Assembly: GCA_949358305.1 (NCBI GenBank)
Contig: OX442316.1
Coordinates: 11,718,001-11,782,000 of the forward strand
Origin: Strigamia acuminata
Lineage: Eukaryota; Arthropoda; Chilopoda; Geophilomorpha; Linotaeniidae
Direction of reading: 5' to 3'
DNA: 64,000 nt
Below the pieces are notes generated by a model. It did no database searches and had not been told where the DNA came from. It was given only the letters and a program-made list of their open reading frames with translations. The position numbers were made by a program, and so were the translations under genes. Positions 1-13,500 of this stretch are shown piece by piece. The first letter of the stretch is position 1; every line of letters begins with the position of its first letter.

Positions 1-1574
1 CCATTTAATTATTTGTGGTTCTAACGAGGTTTGTTTTCACGTTTTCCCGGCTTCGTTTTAACGAGTTTGCACTGGCGGTGGTGCCAAGTTGGAATTTTAC
101 AGGTCAGATAAAGTGCGAGTTTTTAAAAGCGAGTGATAAATTTAGTGTGTGGTTTATGTACGCAGCCCGTGGTTTTGTGTGCCACTAATACCGGTTTAAA
201 TTTATCGATTTGTGTAAAATCACTTTGTTTATCCCGCGCGTAAATCTGGCAATTTGTGGTAGGGCTGCCATCATTAGTTTACCATGGATAATTGAAATTT
301 GAATACGGTTGTATGCTTTAAGGTGATTAGATTCAATGCAACTGCACGCGTTTTTGAAGACTGGGGTGCATGTTGGCACTTGGCAGTAATGCTGCTTTTG
401 AATATTTGATGTAGAGATTCGCCGAAAAGAAATCTATCTATTTTAAGCCTTTTCTTAGTAAGAGAGCTACTTTATATTTTATCTTATTCTTTTTTTTTGC
501 TTTTATAATATCCTACTTCACTTTTAAATCTTATAAAAAAGAATATTAAAAGAATATTGGAATGATGATGGAGATGTTTGGAGAAACGTGATTCCAGACG
601 AGATTATTGGGGGAGAAAATCATCTCTATATTGAATTTCATCATTTGATCAAAAGTATTGTGATTTTTCAATTTCTGCAAGCGTATAGATTTTTGCCATT
701 TTTTTCTTTCTCCTTCAAGAAAATGAAATGCGGAAACAATCGACCTAAATTCAAGTTGGAGCATCAATTCCTCGTTTACTATCGATTTCTTTAAAGTAAA
801 TGAATACCTTAGGTAGAACGGTTGCGTGTTTGTTTTACTCCGTATAATTTTTTTTGGAAAGAAACCAAATAGAAAATTTTACTTGAATTAAATGTTTATT
901 TTCATTATATCTTATATATAAGTATAATAGTGATTTTGATGATTAAAATTTGTTTAATTTCAGATAACTCCTCCTTGAACGACATGGCGATTCATCACGT
1001 GATTTGTGATAGCGTGACATGAAGATGCTGATCATTTCCCCACCCACTCAATCAGTTTGAAATGTCGCCTCAACTAAGGTCGTCACCTCTTCCATCTTGA
1101 TTTGGCCACCAAACCAATTTATCCCATGCTGCCTTGCAGTCGCCTTAGGACAATTGGTTGTGAATCTTTTGGTCGCCTCTCATCTCTCACTGCATTGTGT
1201 GTTTAATTATCGTACTACATCTTAAATCTTCATTTTTTTTCTCCTCTACCTCTCTATCAAAGCTGAAAGAAAAGAAATAAAAAGCAAAAAAAGAAATAAA
1301 AATAAAAAAGAAGAAGAAGAAGAAGAAAAAAAGGGAATAAAGTAAAGAAAAGAAGAAAAACAAATTAGAACGTTTTTTTGCGTGAGTGCAAATCGATAAA
1401 TTTGCATTTTACCTAGTGCCATGTTCCATACTTTGTGCTGTTGTTCGGAAGGCCTCTTGGTTTTATCCGAGGCCTGTTGATGAGATCTTATGCATGTGTG
1501 GTTTTGGTATTTTCATTTTATCTTTTTAACTAGTGTTTGTGTGGAACATTTTGTTTGCTATTTACGGATAAACG
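1..1574. other. Upstream region of the Shaw-type channel gene; possible 5' UTR exon
   Basis: No protein-coding gene could be supported here. A pyrimidine-rich stretch ending in TTTAATTTCAG just before position 961 could be the acceptor of a 5' untranslated exon leading to the start codon at 1575, which would put the true promoter further left. The stretch between 961 and 1574 has several short upstream ATGs and a long A/G-rich tract. Short ORFs on either strand look like chance. Confidence 0.35.
1264..1372. repeat. Purine-rich low-complexity tract with a (GAA)n core
   Basis: About 110 bases of almost only A and G with a few T, including five or more consecutive GAA-type triplets. It lies in the presumed 5' UTR or first-intron region of the channel gene. 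It is a simple-sequence tract and no function is claimed. Confidence 0.8.
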
Positions 1575-4500
1575 ATGAACTTGGACGCCGAGAACAGGGT
1601 TGTTCTTAATGTCGGAGGTATCCGACACGAAACGTACAAGGCAACCCTGAAGAAAATTCCCGCCACGCGCCTCTCTCGCCTTACTGAGGCTTTGGCTAAT
1701 TATGATCCCATTCTGAATGAATATTTTTTTGATCGCCACCCTGGCGTCTTTGGACAAATATTAAACTATTATCGGACAGGCAAATTGCATTATCCGACGG
1801 ATGTATGTGGCCCACTGTTTGAAGAGGAGTTGGAGTTTTGGGGTTTGGACTCCAATCAGGTGAGTGAAATCTCTTTTTCTGATAAATATCTTGTTGGTGT
1901 TGTGTTGTGTTGTGGGGTGGCGGGTGCGCTTGTGTGCGGGTGTGCGCCATATAGCGAAGCGTGTGTTGTTTACAAATGTTTTCGTCTTGATTTGAAGATA
2001 AACTCTTGACTTGTCGCGTTAAATTGGAAAATATTTATATTTTCGAGTGCACCCTATTGGAGTCGTGTGGAAATGCATTCACACGTGTAACACAGAATAA
2101 ATTGTATGCAAATAAGCACTTTCCTGTGGAACTTATTCGATTCTTTCCTTTCAAAATGGTGTTTATTTACATATAAAAAAAGGATTTGTACCCCTTTCGC
2201 TGAATCCCGTATCGCCGAACTTCGTTTTTCATTTTTGGCGAAATGGGAATCCCCAAAAATGAAAAAAAGAGAGTAATCGATCAATTATAAAAAAAATATT
2301 ATTCATGGTTTGAATGAACAGAATAAACGGAACTAACAGAACGAATGGCACGAACGTATTGAATTGCCAGACTCTTACAGTGTGTGGAAATTTGTTAGAA
2401 AATGTGCGAAAATTGATAAATCGATACTTCGAAAAAATGGAACTTTTTTTTATAATCGATCGATTACCGGTACTCTATTTTTCGTTTTCGGCGAAACGGG
2501 AATTCCCATTTCGCCGAAAATGAAAAACGAAATTCGGCGAAAGGGGTACGCACGAAAAAAAGATGGCTTTATCGATTTTAGACGTTAAAGGTGTCAAAAT
2601 GAGTGCCGGGATGACACTCGTACCTGCATTAATAAATAGAATTGAGTGCAGATATGTTATCGGTTTAATTTGAATACGTTTTGAATCATAAGTTGATTTT
2701 TTTATATATATGTTTTCGTGTATTGAATTTTTAATTTAACTTATGTGTCACTGAAAATAATGAATAATTGGCGCGATGCAAACGGATTTTCTGATTCGTA
2801 ACCGTGAGTTCGTGTCTAGTCAAGAGATATCGTGGTTTTAGAAGCTTTTATTTGCTGATGTATTTGGTTTCTTTAACTCACAAATATTTAATGATTAAAA
2901 ACATTTTTATGTCAATTTTAAGACATTTAATTTAGTTTTCTCCTAAATTTTCTTTATTACGTAGTTTGGAATTTGTTTTTGAGTTTTATCTCATATTTTT
3001 AAAATTTATTTAATATTATAATTTATGTTACATGACCCCTAAACCTTGCAATTTAGAGGTTGATTAAAAATCATGAAGGGCTTTAATAAAATTATTATCT
3101 AAATATTCATCAGGATAAATTTTATTATTTAAAAATAAGAAAAAAAAATTGAAATGTTTGTGCGCTTGATTATATTGTACATTTTATATTTTGATGAAGT
3201 ATGTATGACACAGTTTGAGCTAATCTTATTACTGATATTCCCGGAAGCATTGAAGGCTATTTAAATATGCAAACTACAAAAAAATGCTTTGGTTTTAATG
3301 TGCATAGTTTGGTTGAACCGAATTTTTAGCTTGGTAAAGTGCAATGTACATTCTTGGAATATTGCAAAACCGTGTAGGAGCAATGGAAGTGTCTAGTAAA
3401 AGTTGGAGAATTCCAATGGCTAAGTTCTTTGCTTGCCACTAGGCCTGTGCAACATTGCAATACACTGAATTGTAATTTTAAAATTATAATACCGCATTTG
3501 CTTGCCACAATTTGCGATATATTGTATTAAAATTGCAAACTTTGCAAATAATAATGTTTAGATGTCGTGGAAATGTTTTTCCAACGTGAAAACGTTGAGA
3601 AAATGTTATGAAATCAGAAGGAAAACGAGAAAAACTGTAATTACAGTCAAAACTCTTTATAACGAATCGCAAGGGACCGAAAAATTGATTCGTTATATCG
3701 AGAATTCGTTATATCGAATTTTTTTTAACATGGTGTTCTATGGCCAGCCAACCAAACGAGCCATTTTTATGTATTCGTTATATCAATAATTTGTTATATC
3801 GCGATTCGTTATAAACAGTTTCGATTGTATCAAAAATTTGTACTATATCCTGATTTACAATTGTATAACGTCGCCAAACAAATGATGTTACTTATGGCTT
3901 GTCCAATTACGCTGTGCGATATATCACTTTTGTAATATATCACAATCATTTGTGTTAAGTTATGTTAATGTGATGTTGAGTTCATTGTTAAGAACGTGTT
4001 ACTGCTATATCATACTGTTACATTGTTGTAAAAGCGTTACCATGACAATTTTGTATTACTCCTCACTTGCTTGTATTTTACCCACGAGTAAAGACGTGTG
4101 TTTTGTTTTCCACTTTAAAAACCTCTCCTTTATTTCAACGTGATGCCCCAGCATAACAAATTGGTTATGGGTCCAGGACGTTAAGCAGCGCGGGTGTGTC
4201 CAACGAATATCGGAAAGGTAGACGAACGTTTCCACGGCACGACGAGACAGTTCGAACGTACGGCAGACGATTTGAACGTGCGGCAGACGTTCCGAGAAAA
4301 CGGAAAAACGAGCGGAATCGAACGTGTGGCAAGACGGGCCTAAATCGAACGAGGACGCAAACGAGGTCGGGAACTGTGAGTTATTTTCGACTAGTAATTA
4401 GCTTCATGAGCCATAAGGGACGAAAGGCATAATTTTCAACGAGTTTGCAACGAACGGGATTCGAACGACGCCATTTTCGAACTGCACGTGCAACCGAAAC

Positions 4501-7500
4501 GAGAAGAAAACGACGCCATTATTGAAGCAAAACGAACTATTTGTGCATGCAATTGTTTAAAACTTGTATTGTTAGGATCTGCGCAACGAAGCTTTGTTGT
4601 AGATTTAAGATAGCATTAAGTTTGTTTCAATTGTTGTTGCTATTTTGGGGGAAAATTGTTTGAAACTGACAACAGTCTGTGCTATTTGCAATTTTGAAAA
4701 TTTTCCGAAACGAGATGACAGATACGACGTCATCATCAGGCATTACGTCCTACGGGATTGAAAAAATGGACGGATCTAACTATTTGTCATGGGCATTCAG
4801 TGTCAAACTACTACTAACCGAGAAGAAACTTTGGGCTGTAGTTGATGGGACTGAAAAAGAAGCTGATCCAACAAAATTGTCAGAGTTGACCAATAAAGCT
4901 TTTTCAATAATCGGTCTGACTATTAAAACACAGCAGCAATCTCACATACGGGGGTTGAAGAGTCCAAAAGAAGCTTGGGATCGACTGAAAGAAGTCTACG
5001 AACCGACGAACTCGTTACGCATCGTCCAACTTCGCCGAGAACTTTACTCAACAGTGAAGCAAACCGGTGAAAATATGGACAAGTATCTCATGAGAGTGTC
5101 CGAATGCTCCGAGAGATTAACGAATGCGGGCCAAACGGTCGGGGACACAGATTTGGCTTGGGCCATGTTATGTGGTTTGACCAAAGAATACGAAGGACTG
5201 ATTACGTCAGTACACACGATTGCAAAAGCGGATTTCACGTCGAACAAAATAAAAGACATGATATTAGCGGAGTCTTCAAGAAGAGAGACTTCAGACAATA
5301 CCAAACGGGATTCGGCTGTGCTAATTGCAAACAAGATTCCACAGCAACGTGATCTTAAAAAGATCAAATGTTACAATTGTAACAAATTTGGCCATTATGC
5401 GCGGGACTGCCACAAGCCCAAGAAGGAAAGAAGCGCTGAGTCCAAGAATTCCAGTGACCACAAGAAGGCCAATGTTATGTCGGCATTTGCGGCGCGAGCG
5501 GATAAGGACGTTTGGGTGATCGATTCAGGAGCGAGTCATCACATGACAGCGCAGAAAGGAAAATTTTTGGAACTTCAAAATCCCAAAGTGGCGGAAATAA
5601 ATATCGCAAACGGAAAGAAGGTCAAAGTAGAAGCTCAAGGGGACATCAACGTAGATTTCGTGTACGATGGGCAGACAATACCAACAATTTTAAAAGAAGT
5701 ACTTTACGTGCCGGAAGTGACGATGAATTTACTCTCCGTCGCGCAACTGGAAGCAAAAGGCTACTGGTTGTCATTCAAGAACGGATTTTGCAACGTGATG
5801 AATTCAAAGGATGTCGTGATTCTTCGAGCGAAGAGAGAAAACAGAATGTATCTGGTCAACGAGGCGTCACATCACGGGATGACGGCGACAACGGAAGCGA
5901 CCAAAAACGAAATTTGGCATCAAAGATACATGCATGTGTCTTTGGACAGTCTACAAAAGATGGCCGAAAAAGACAAAGTCAGGGGATTGGAGATCAACAA
6001 AGATGCAATCAGCAAATGTGATTCATGTCTCCAAGGAAAATCTACCCGAAAACCGTTCAACAAGGAAGAACGGAAGTTGGCATCCGAAGTACTGGATTTG
6101 ATCCATTCGGACATTGCGGGTCCACTTCAAACAAAGAGCAAGGGAGGGCATCGTTACTACATTACGTTTATTGATGATAAGTCAAGGAAATTAGATGTCT
6201 ACTTTCTGACCCACAAATCTGAAGCGCTTGAAAAATTTCAAGATTACATGACGAGAATGGAGAGAAAAACGGGGAAGAAAATAAAAGCCTTGCGAACGGA
6301 TAACGGGCTCGAATACTGCAACGAAGAATTTGATCGTTTCCTGAAGGAGAAAGGAATTTCTCATCAACGCACCGCAGTGTACACCCCAGAACAAAATGGA
6401 ATTTCTGAGAGATTAAACCGGACATTGCTGGATCTGGTGCGGTCAAGTTTGATCCAAACGCAATTGGGTGCAGATTTTTGGGCTGAAGCAGTCAATACTG
6501 CAGTTTACGTGAGAAACCGGACAGTGACACAGATCACTGGCAAGACGCCGTATGAAGTTTGGTACGGGCGAACGCCATCCGTGAAACACTTAAGAGTGTT
6601 TGGCTGCAACGCAGTGATGCACGTTCCCGCGGCCAAAAGAAGAAAATTGGACAATCGCGGAGAAAAATGCATATTTCTTGGGTATTCAGCCGGGGAGAAG
6701 ACATATCGGTTGTGGAATACCAAGAAAAGAAAAGTGATGACTTCACGTGACGTCGTGTTCAAAGAAAATGAGTTTGGATTCAACGAAACGGATGAACTGG
6801 ACGCGAAGGAAGTAATGACTCTCACTTTCGACGAACCGAAACAAGTTCCGCCAGCGGCAAAACCAAAACGTGGACGACCGACAAAACCTGAAGCCGTTCA
6901 AAAACAATACGAACCAACAAAGATGATTCTCCGAAGTCAGGTGCAACAACAAGCGGAACCGGAAGTTGCAGAAACGGAAGATGCAGAGGAAGAAGATGAA
7001 GAGGATTTGATAGGAACAGCAATGTTTTGTCATTTTGAAGAACCTTCTACCTACCAAGAGGCATTGAATTCCAAGGACGCAACGAAATGGCAAACCGCAA
7101 TAGATGACGAATTAAACAGCTTACACAAGAATGAAACATGGGAGATTACGGATTTACCAAAAGACAGCAAAGCGATTGGCTGTAAATGGGTGTTTCGAGT
7201 TAAACAAAACCCAGATGGTTCAGTTGAGCGGTATAAAGCGCGCTTAGTGGCCAAAGGATTTACACAGCGCTACGGTCATGATTATACCGAGACATATTCT
7301 CCAGTGGCCGGAATTGCGACAATGCGACTCATAATTGCTATAGCTGTAATTTTGGGTTGGGTGTTGGAACAAGTTGATGTAACGACAGCATACTTAAATG
7401 GTATACTCGAAGAAGAAGTCTACATGGAAATTCCCGAAGGCTTAGTGGGAAAATGGAAAAACAAAGTGTGCAGACTAATCAAGTCGTTATACGGATTAAA

Positions 7501-10500
7501 ACAATCAGGACGTGCGTGGAATGACAAGTTGGACGAGGAACTCGAGAAACAGGGTTTCAAACGTTGTTTTTCCGACGCGTGTGTTTATTGGATTCAAATA
7601 GGAAACGAACGCGGAATTATCGGGGTTTACGTCGACGACATGGTGATAGCCGGACAATCAGAAAACATGTGTCGAGAAAGACAAAGTCAGGGGATTGGAG
7701 ATCAACAAAGATGCAATCAGCAAATGTGATTCATGTCTCCAAGGAAAATCTACCCGAAAACCGTTCAACAAGGAAGAACGGAAGTTGGCATCCGAAGTAC
7801 TGGATTTGATCCATTCGGACATTGCGGGTCCACTTCAAACAAAGAGCAAGGGAGGGCATCGTTACTACATTACGTTTATTGATGATAAGTCAAGGAAATT
7901 AGATGTCTACTTTCTGACCCACAAATCTGAAGCGCTTGAAAAATTTCAAGATTACATGACGAGAATGGAGAGAAAAACGGGGAAGAAAATAAAAGCCTTG
8001 CGAACGGATAACGGGCTCGAATACTGCAACGAAGAATTTGATCGTTTCCTGAAGGAGAAAGGAATTTCTCATCAACGCACCGCAGTGTACACCCCAGAAC
8101 AAAATGGAATTTCTGAGAGATTAAACCGGACATTGCTGGATCTGGTGCGGTCAAGTTTGATCCAAACGCAATTGGGTGCAGATTTTTGGGCTGAAGCAGT
8201 CAATACTGCAGTTTACGTGAGAAACCGGACAGTGACACAGATCACTGGCAAGACGCCGTATGAAGTTTGGTACGGGCGAACGCCATCCGTGAAACACTTA
8301 AGAGTGTTTGGCTGCAACGCAGTGATGCACGTTCCCGCGGCCAAAAGAAGAAAATTGGACAATCGCGGAGAAAAATGCATATTTCTTGGGTATTCAGCCG
8401 GGGAGAAGACATATCGGTTGTGGAATACCAAGAAAAGAAAAGTGATGACTTCACGTGACGTCGTGTTCAAAGAAAATGAGTTTGGATTCAACGAAACGGA
8501 TGAACTGGACGCGAAGGAAGTAATGACTCTCACTTTCGACGAACCGAAACAAGTTCCGCCAGCGGCAAAACCAAAACGTGGACGACCGACAAAACCTGAA
8601 GCCGTTCAAAAACAATACGAACCAACAAAGATGATTCTCCGAAGTCAGGTGCAACAACAAGCGGAACCGGAAGTTGCAGAAACGGAAGATGCAGAGGAAG
8701 AAGATGAAGAGGATTTGATAGGAACAGCAATGTTTTGTCATTTTGAAGAACCTTCTACCTACCAAGAGGCATTGAATTCCAAGGACGCAACGAAATGGCA
8801 AACCGCAATAGATGACGAATTAAACAGCTTACACAAGAATGAAACATGGGAGATTACGGATTTACCAAAAGACAGCAAAGCGATTGGCTGTAAATGGGTG
8901 TTTCGAGTTAAACAAAACCCAGATGGTTCAGTTGAGCGGTATAAAGCGCGCTTAGTGGCCAAAGGATTTACACAGCGCTACGGTCATGATTATACCGAGA
9001 CATATTCTCCAGTGGCCGGAATTGCGACAATGCGACTCATAATTGCTATAGCTGTAATTTTGGGTTGGGTGTTGGAACAAGTTGATGTAACGACAGCATA
9101 CTTAAATGGTATACTCGAAGAAGAAGTCTACATGGAAATTCCCGAAGGCTTAGTGGGAAAATGGAAAAACAAAGTGTGCAGACTAATCAAGTCGTTATAC
9201 GGATTAAAACAATCAGGACGTGCGTGGAATGACAAGTTGGACGAGGAACTCGAGAAACAGGGTTTCAAACGTTGTTTTTCCGACGCGTGTGTTTATTGGA
9301 TTCAAATAGGAAACGAACGCGGAATTATCGGGGTTTACGTCGACGACATGGTGATAGCCGGACAATCAGAAAACATGTGTCGAGAAATCAAAAAGAGACT
9401 GCGTAAATGTTTTGAAATCAAAGAACTTGGAACTCTGAAGTACATGTTAGGAATCGAATTTGGACGGGATAAAAACGGAAACATGTTTTTAACGCAAGAA
9501 AAATATGTTGAGAAAATCCTGAAGAGATTCAACATGACTGATTCAAAACCAATGGCGACACCAATGGTGAAATGTACTGACAACAATAAGAAAGAGCCAG
9601 AAGAATTTGAAGATCTGACGGTCGAGCCTTATAGAGAGGTAATTGGCTGCTTATCTTACTTGGCCAACAGTACGAGACCGGACATTTCACACGCTGTAAA
9701 TGTGTTAGCACAATTTAACAGCAAACCAAAAACCAATCACTGGCAAATGGCCAAACGCATTCTACGATATCTGTCGGGAACCAAGAAACACGGATTGGTT
9801 TACAATGAGAATAAAGGATTTTTGACTGCATTCGCAGACGCAGATTGGGCGAATTGCAAGATTAACCGAAGATCTTACAGCGGAACTTTGCTGAAACTAG
9901 CCGAGAATTTAGTAATATGGCAGAGCAGCAAGCAGAAGGTCGTAGCCACCAGCAGCATGGAAGCCGAGTACATCTCGATGTGCAATTGTTCGAAAGACAT
10001 TGTATGGATGCGACGACTGATCGAAGAGTTGGATTTGTCAACGTTGATCGGAGGACCAACAATCATGAGATGCGACAACCAACCAGCTAAAGTTTTTGCA
10101 CAAAGCAATGTGGAGAACCGGAGATCAAAACATATTGATGTCCGGTACCACTACATCAGAGAACAGATAAAGGCGAAACGAGTCAAATTGGAATTTGTTC
10201 CAACCGAGAACAATGAAGCTGATTTATTGACAAAGCCTTTAGATAAAGTGAAATTAAGTAATTTCAGAGAATTATTAGGTGTGAAACCAATTATCAGGGC
10301 ATAATGGGTTTCAGGGGAAGTAATGTTAAGTTATGTTAATGTGATGTTGAGTTCATTGTTAAGAACGTGTTACTGCTATATCATACTGTTACATTGTTGT
10401 AAAAGCGTTACCATGACAATTTTGTATTACTCCTCACTTGCTTGTATTTTACCCACGAGTAAAGACGTGTGTTTTGTTTTCCACTTTAAAAACCTCTCCT

Positions 10501-13500
10501 TTATTTCAACGTGATGCCCCAGCATAACAATTTGAATAATATTCATATTTACGTTGAAAAATAATCGCAGAGGCCTACTTGCCTGTGGAATGTTAGTGGG
10601 ATGAATGATTGCTCATAGACTAATGGTCGGAAACTATGGGATTGAGGAAGTGGTTGATCATGAATTAATTACAGGATTTGGAGTCGTTAGTAAATTTTAT
10701 AAATGGGGTGTGAGTTTAATAGCAACATTTTCGAGAGATTTTTGTTTGCTTTGTTTGTTAGAATCTAATAATAAAATTTTATTGCAAGAATGTAAGAATG
10801 TCTTACCATTAATGCAGAGAAAGATTTACTTTGGATTAGAGCCAAATATTATTTCCGTAATAGGTATAACACTATAAAAGTATAGTACGAAATGAAAGCT
10901 CGTTGACGTCTTCCAAATTTAATTGTACCGGATGTATAAGAAGGATTTTAAGAAATTGTGAGTTGGTGGTAAAAATGTACGCAATTCGACCATCTTTTGA
11001 AGAATCGTAAAATGGGTAATGCTTATGTATGCAGGAAAAGCTTAACTGGATCACTGCAAGTTACGTTAGGACGAAGATGCTCTTTTATGGTTATCGTATT
11101 GTCTAATAAATTCTAGTAAATTTCCGAAAAAATTATCTGCGGAAACTTGATGTACTTTATTGAGTTTTACTATGTCTCAGTGTAATTGAGTTGTAACAAA
11201 GTTGAAATTATTTTACCAGGTGGAACCGTGTTGTTGGATGACATACACGTCTCACAGGGACACGCAAGAGACATTGGCTGTTCTGGACAGATTAGATCTG
11301 GACACGGACAAACCAAGTGATGAAGAAATAGCAAGAAAGTTTGGCATGGAGGAAGATTATATGACAGGCAATCTATCGTGGTGGCAGAAATTAAAACCAA
11401 AAATTTGGTCGTTGTTTGACGAACCGTATTCATCCAGTACTGCCAAGGTAAAAATTAAAAAGAAACACGTTTAAGCTGGATTTTAATTATATTCTTTTTT
11501 TTCTGGCGTTAGGCTATAGGGATTATGTCGGTATTTTTCATTTGTGTTTCCATCTTGTCATTTTGCCTCAAGACTCATCCCGACATGCGTGTTCCTGTTA
11601 TTAAAAACATCACTGTCCAGACATCTAAAAACACGACTGCGTGGACGTTACATAAAGTGGCCACGAATCCACACGAGGCCTTCTTCTACGTAGAATGTGT
11701 TTGTAATGCGTGGTTCACTTTTGAAATTTGTGTCCGTTTTGTGGCTAGTCCTAAGAAATTGGATTTTATATGTGCACCCGTCAATATTATTGACTTCATA
11801 TCTACTCTTTCTTTTTACTTGGATTTGGTGCTACAGAAATTTGCTTCGCATCTAGAAAACGCTGATATTTTAGAATTTTTCAGGTGGGTATACGAAAGTT
11901 TTACATTTTTTAAAGGAACAAACTCGTTTTACAAACGAAGCAAACTGAGAAATGAAATCCGGTCAAATCCAAACACAGCAACAGATGTATATTTTATGTA
12001 TACAATTATCAGAAGTGTCATTTTGGGTTTGCTTCATTTGTAAATGGAGTTTAGTACAATTTTGTAATAGCATTTTAGATATCATAAACAAATTTTAGTT
12101 TTTTTTTTTAAATTTAAATATTTTCCCGATGATTTGGAATAACTCGTGTTTTATTACTGTTGCCATCAATCAAAATTGCAATTAGTTGCTGAACGAAATG
12201 TGATGGAAAATAGTGATTTACACTGCCAATCATTTATGTATATATGTTGTCAATAGAATTACAATACAAATGATAAATCGTATCGAAGTGTAAAAAAAAA
12301 AAATCAATGGTGATGCAGTTTTTTGTGGCCAAAGAAAAAATTGTTTTAGTATGGTTCTAGACTTTATCTAGGTCAAATGTCACAAATTTTTTGAGTGCGT
12401 TCTGCCGCACTTTCAGTACATCTTGTAAAACATCAAAGTCAGTCGGCATCTTAAAAGTGGTAACGGCGTGTAGTGAAAGATAAGAAAAGTAATTGCGACT
12501 CACGGGTTACGACCAACGGAAACCCTGCACTACATGCACGCTGACATTTACCGAGACTTTTTGCAAAGGGCAGTCACAAGTTACCGTGACTGACTGGTCG
12601 TGACCGGTGTTACTCTGCCGCACAGTAATAAATGACAAAGTAGTAGGACGTTTAACTCTGCACGAACATCGATTAAATTTCGTATACACGTTCAACTTGA
12701 ATGTATTTGTTTGAGCATTTTCAATCAATAGCACGGTTGAAATTTGGAAATTGAAACGGCTGTCAAAAATTGTCATCACCATTTTGTCAGTCGACGACTG
12801 CTGAGTGACATTGTCATTAGCGAGAATAACAATTGGCGTCGATATGTCTTTTTGACACCCGTTTCTTGCGTTGGTTGACGGGTAAAAGGTATTTTTCTAA
12901 CGATTTGTGTTTTTGTTTTGCAGTATAATACGTATCATGCGTCTCTTCAAATTAACAAGACACTCGCCAGGACTCAAGATCCTAATACAGACGTTTCGAG
13001 CGAGTGCCAAAGAATTAACATTATTGGTTTTCTTCCTCGTACTTGGAATCGTAATTTTCGCCAGTTTAGTGTATTATGCAGAACGAATTCAGAGCAATCC
13101 AAAAAATGACTTCAATAGCATCCCACTGGGCCTGTGGTGGGCCCTGGTCACTATGACGACCGTTGGCTACGGGGATATGTCCCCCAAAACCTACATCGGA
13201 ATGTTCGTAGGCGCCCTATGCGCCCTCGCGGGAGTGTTAACCATCGCTCTGCCCGTGCCGGTCATTGTGTCCAATTTTGCCATGTACTATTCGCATACGC
13301 AAGCGCGGGCTAAACTGCCCAAGAGGAGGCGGAGGGTTCTGCCAGTCGAGCAACCGAGAGGACCGCGAGTCCCCGGTGCGCCGCCCGTGCCCGGAGCACA
13401 AGGGTCGGCCGCGCAGCCGGGAGGCCCCCAGTCGCGAAGAGTCAACGCTATGAAGGGAAATCACCCTAAGGATTTGATGGGACCTAAGATGGGTAAGATG

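Larger units (their letters stand above)
3953..10529 (+). mobile_element. Ty1/copia-type LTR retrotransposon, recent, with internal duplication
   Basis: Complete element: two identical 206-bp LTRs (TG...CA), a perfect 5-bp target duplication ATTTG at 3948-3952 and 10530-10534, a primer-binding site right after the 5' LTR, a polypurine stretch before the 3' LTR, and gag-pol with the copia domain order (CCHC knuckle, protease, integrase, reverse transcriptase, RNase H). Identical LTRs mean a young insertion. It sits in the sense direction in the first intron of the channel gene. This copy is broken: a 1708-bp tandem duplication puts the second half out of frame, so it is probably not autonomous as it stands. 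Confidence 0.97.

Noticed and set aside
6168-8962. Minus-strand frames inside the copia element, occurring twice
   Set aside because: Shadows of gag-pol; their exact repetition 1708 bp apart only confirms the duplication.
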